Part shown: positions 62,814 to 64,000 of the stretch, piece after piece
How positions within the stretch are numbered: the stretch's first letter is position 1
Layout of the letters: each line of letters starts with the position of its first letter
NCBI GenBank assembly: GCA_030685065.1
Contig: JAUXQH010000169.1
Coordinates: forward strand, 1 to 64,000
DNA: 64,000 bases
Direction of reading: 5' to 3'
Source: Pseudomonadota bacterium
GTDB lineage: Bacteria > Myxococcota_A > UBA796 > SXON01
The notes under the pieces: model-generated
Database searches by the model: none
The model's input: only the letters and a program-made list of their open reading frames with translations
What the model was told of the DNA's origin: nothing
Program-made: the position numbers and the translations under genes

Positions 62814-63752
62814 CTACGGCGCGGTCGTGCACCAGAGGCCGCTCGGACGGCCGGTCAGGTTCCCGAGCCGGACCGTCTCGCGCCATTCGCCCGTGGTCCG
62901 ATCGAAGGACGAGATGCGGTACTGCGTGGTCTCGCCCTCTGGGGTCTGGCCCCCGGCGTCGATGAGGTGGAGCTTCCCTCCGGCCACGCTCATGCCCCAC
63001 ACATAGGTGTCCCAGCCTTCCAGCACGATCCAACGTGTGACGACGCCGGTCAGGAGATCCTGGACGGGGAGCTCGTGATCGGAGTGCCAGGCGCCGTAGA
63101 CGTCCGTCCCGTCGACCGTCAGGCGCGTGATCTGCTCCGCGTCTACCGCGGCGGCCGGGACGCCCGCTCCCAGGTCCGAGAAGGTCGAGAAGCGCTCGAT
63201 CAGACGAGAGGTGGAGTCGATCGCCACCCACTCGCTGCCTGACCAGCCCACGGCGAGCGGTTCAGCGCGCTCTCCGGTAGTCACGCTCCCCGAGGCTGCG
63301 TCCACCGAGTACCAGGTGTTCGTGTCGCCTTCCTTGCCGGCGAACACCCAGCTCGTCCCGTCGGTCGCGAGCCCCGCGGTATGAAAGACGCCCGCACCGT
63401 CGCCGCCCTCGAACCCGGTCCAGCGGGCCTCCTGGGTCCAGTTGCCCGTGGACATGTCGACCACGATCAGGGACACCGCGCCGCGGCCGGCCATCAGGGT
63501 GCGGCACCATGTCGGGGTGTCCGACTCGCCGGTGTGGACCTCATACGTAGGCTCCTCCGGTACGTCGATGTCCGTGCCGATCTGGGGAACGTCCGTTCCC
63601 GTGTCGGTCTGTGTGTCCGAATCGATGTCGGTGTCGTCGTTCGGGTCCCGGTTGGCGCCATCGTTGGCCGCGTCCTCCTCCTCCTCGTCGGCCTGCGGCC
63701 CCTTGATGATGGCTTCATCCGACGGCGCACTGCAAGCGAGGAGGAACAGCAT
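62814..63752 (-). CDS. Hypothetical lipoprotein with acidic linker
   Basis: 312 residues from ATG at 63752: MLFLLACSAPSDE, lipobox Cys at position 7. An acidic low-complexity linker (DTDIDSDTQTDTGTDV) leads to a C-terminal domain of propeller-like strands (GLATDGTSWVFAGKEG, LAVGWSGSEWVAID). Function unknown; the same build (tiny signal, Asp/Thr linker, beta domain) recurs in several proteins of the window. Confidence 0.65.
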   Translation of the reverse strand: MLFLLACSAPSDEAIIKGPQADEEEEDAANDGANRDPNDDTDIDSDTQTDTGTDVPQIGTDIDVPEEPTYEVHTGESDTPTWCRTLMAGRGAVSLIVVDMSTGNWTQEARWTGFEGGDGAGVFHTAGLATDGTSWVFAGKEGDTNTWYSVDAASGSVTTGERAEPLAVGWSGSEWVAIDSTSRLIERFSTFSDLGAGVPAAAVDAEQITRLTVDGTDVYGAWHSDHELPVQDLLTGVVTRWIVLEGWDTYVWGMSVAGGKLHLIDAGGQTPEGETTQYRISSFDRTTGEWRETVRLGNLTGRPSGLWCTTAP

Positions 63753-63840
63753 GAGACCTCGAGGGCTGATGATGCACACGCTCGAGCTCGGCAACCGGTT
63801 CCCCGGCGCGGATTCGGGCACGCGGCCACTACAGGCCCCC

Positions 63841-64000
63841 TTAGAACCCCGCGCCCGCCGAGAGGGTGATGAACGGGACGACCTCGCTGGCCGCCCCGAG
63901 CACGGCCGGGGCCTCCACCATCCAAGCGGCTCCGCCGGTCACATCGAGCACGACGAAGGCACGTGGGTGCAGCCACGCCCGCGCGGATGCCGACACGGTG
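63841..64000 (-). CDS. Outer-membrane beta-barrel protein, C-terminal part
   Basis: The frame enters from the right edge and ends with TAA at 63841. The last 52 residues form amphipathic strands (ARAWLHPRAFVVLDVTGGAA, VVPFITLSAGAGF) and finish with Phe, the usual C-terminal signal of outer-membrane barrels. The rest of the gene lies outside the window. Confidence 0.55.
   Translation of the reverse strand, partial: TVSASARAWLHPRAFVVLDVTGGAAWMVEAPAVLGAASEVVPFITLSAGAGF

Overview
The window is about 70 % G+C and looks like chromosome of a Myxococcota-type (deltaproteobacterial) organism. The clues are lipoproteins with Asp-rich 'DxDGDG...DCDD...CDG' repeats, FG-GAP and lamin-tail domains, an OmpA protein with thrombospondin-3-type calcium repeats, many large histidine kinases, two textbook sigma-54 promoters, and a reverse transcriptase with a long N-terminal extension of the kind known from myxobacterial retrons. 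This is inferred from gene content only; there is no rRNA or other marker gene here. Genes are tightly packed and very often overlap by ATGA or GTGA, which fixes many starts.

Layout. 1-8.6 kb: an IS110 transposase fragment, a large metal-binding/FG-GAP lipoprotein, an unidentified 753-aa propeller-like protein, an SDR fragment, a poly-acidic secreted peptide, and an epimerase-VKOR-SPW operon ending in a flavoprotein fragment. 8.7-14 kb: a two-gene operon of a calcineurin-like phosphoesterase and a membrane-anchored trypsin-NACHT-propeller protein, the best candidate for an undescribed conflict (defence) system. 14-16.7 kb: a lipoprotein, broken genes and a TetR regulator. 16.7-21 kb: an ApbE/ferric-reductase-like redox operon behind a two-component system. 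21-26.9 kb: a cNMP-GspE ATPase, an arsenic operon (arsR-acr3-arsC fused to a glyoxalase fold) and a ferritin-like gene pair. 27-31.2 kb: an ECF sigma/FecR pair, a retron-like reverse transcriptase with a structured upstream gap, and OmpA. 31.3-39.7 kb: a 1945-aa soluble hybrid kinase with eleven 92-residue HAMP repeats, a REC-PAS kinase and an SDR. 39.9-48.8 kb: a CotH-like lipoprotein, then a sigma-54 promoter ahead of kinase-small protein-kdpFABC-short kdpD. 48.7-55.6 kb: a flavin monooxygenase-like protein and a sigma-54 controlled sulfate ABC operon that ends with its own sigma-54 activator. 55.6-64 kb: an RND fragment, a four-gene envelope/lipoprotein operon, a PhoX-like phosphatase, a DprE2-like SDR, a lipoprotein and the end of a beta-barrel protein.

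How parts work together: kdpFABC with the upstream kinase and the short KdpD form a high-affinity potassium unit with a rearranged sensor. The sulfate operon has promoter, enhancer-like repeats and activator in one place. The ars operon joins sensing, efflux and reduction. The phosphoesterase and protease-NACHT proteins are translationally coupled and should act together. Several short fragments of known families (IS110, SDR, flavoprotein, macrolide glycosyltransferase, RND pump) point to past deletions and rearrangements, mostly in 1-9 kb and 15-16 kb.
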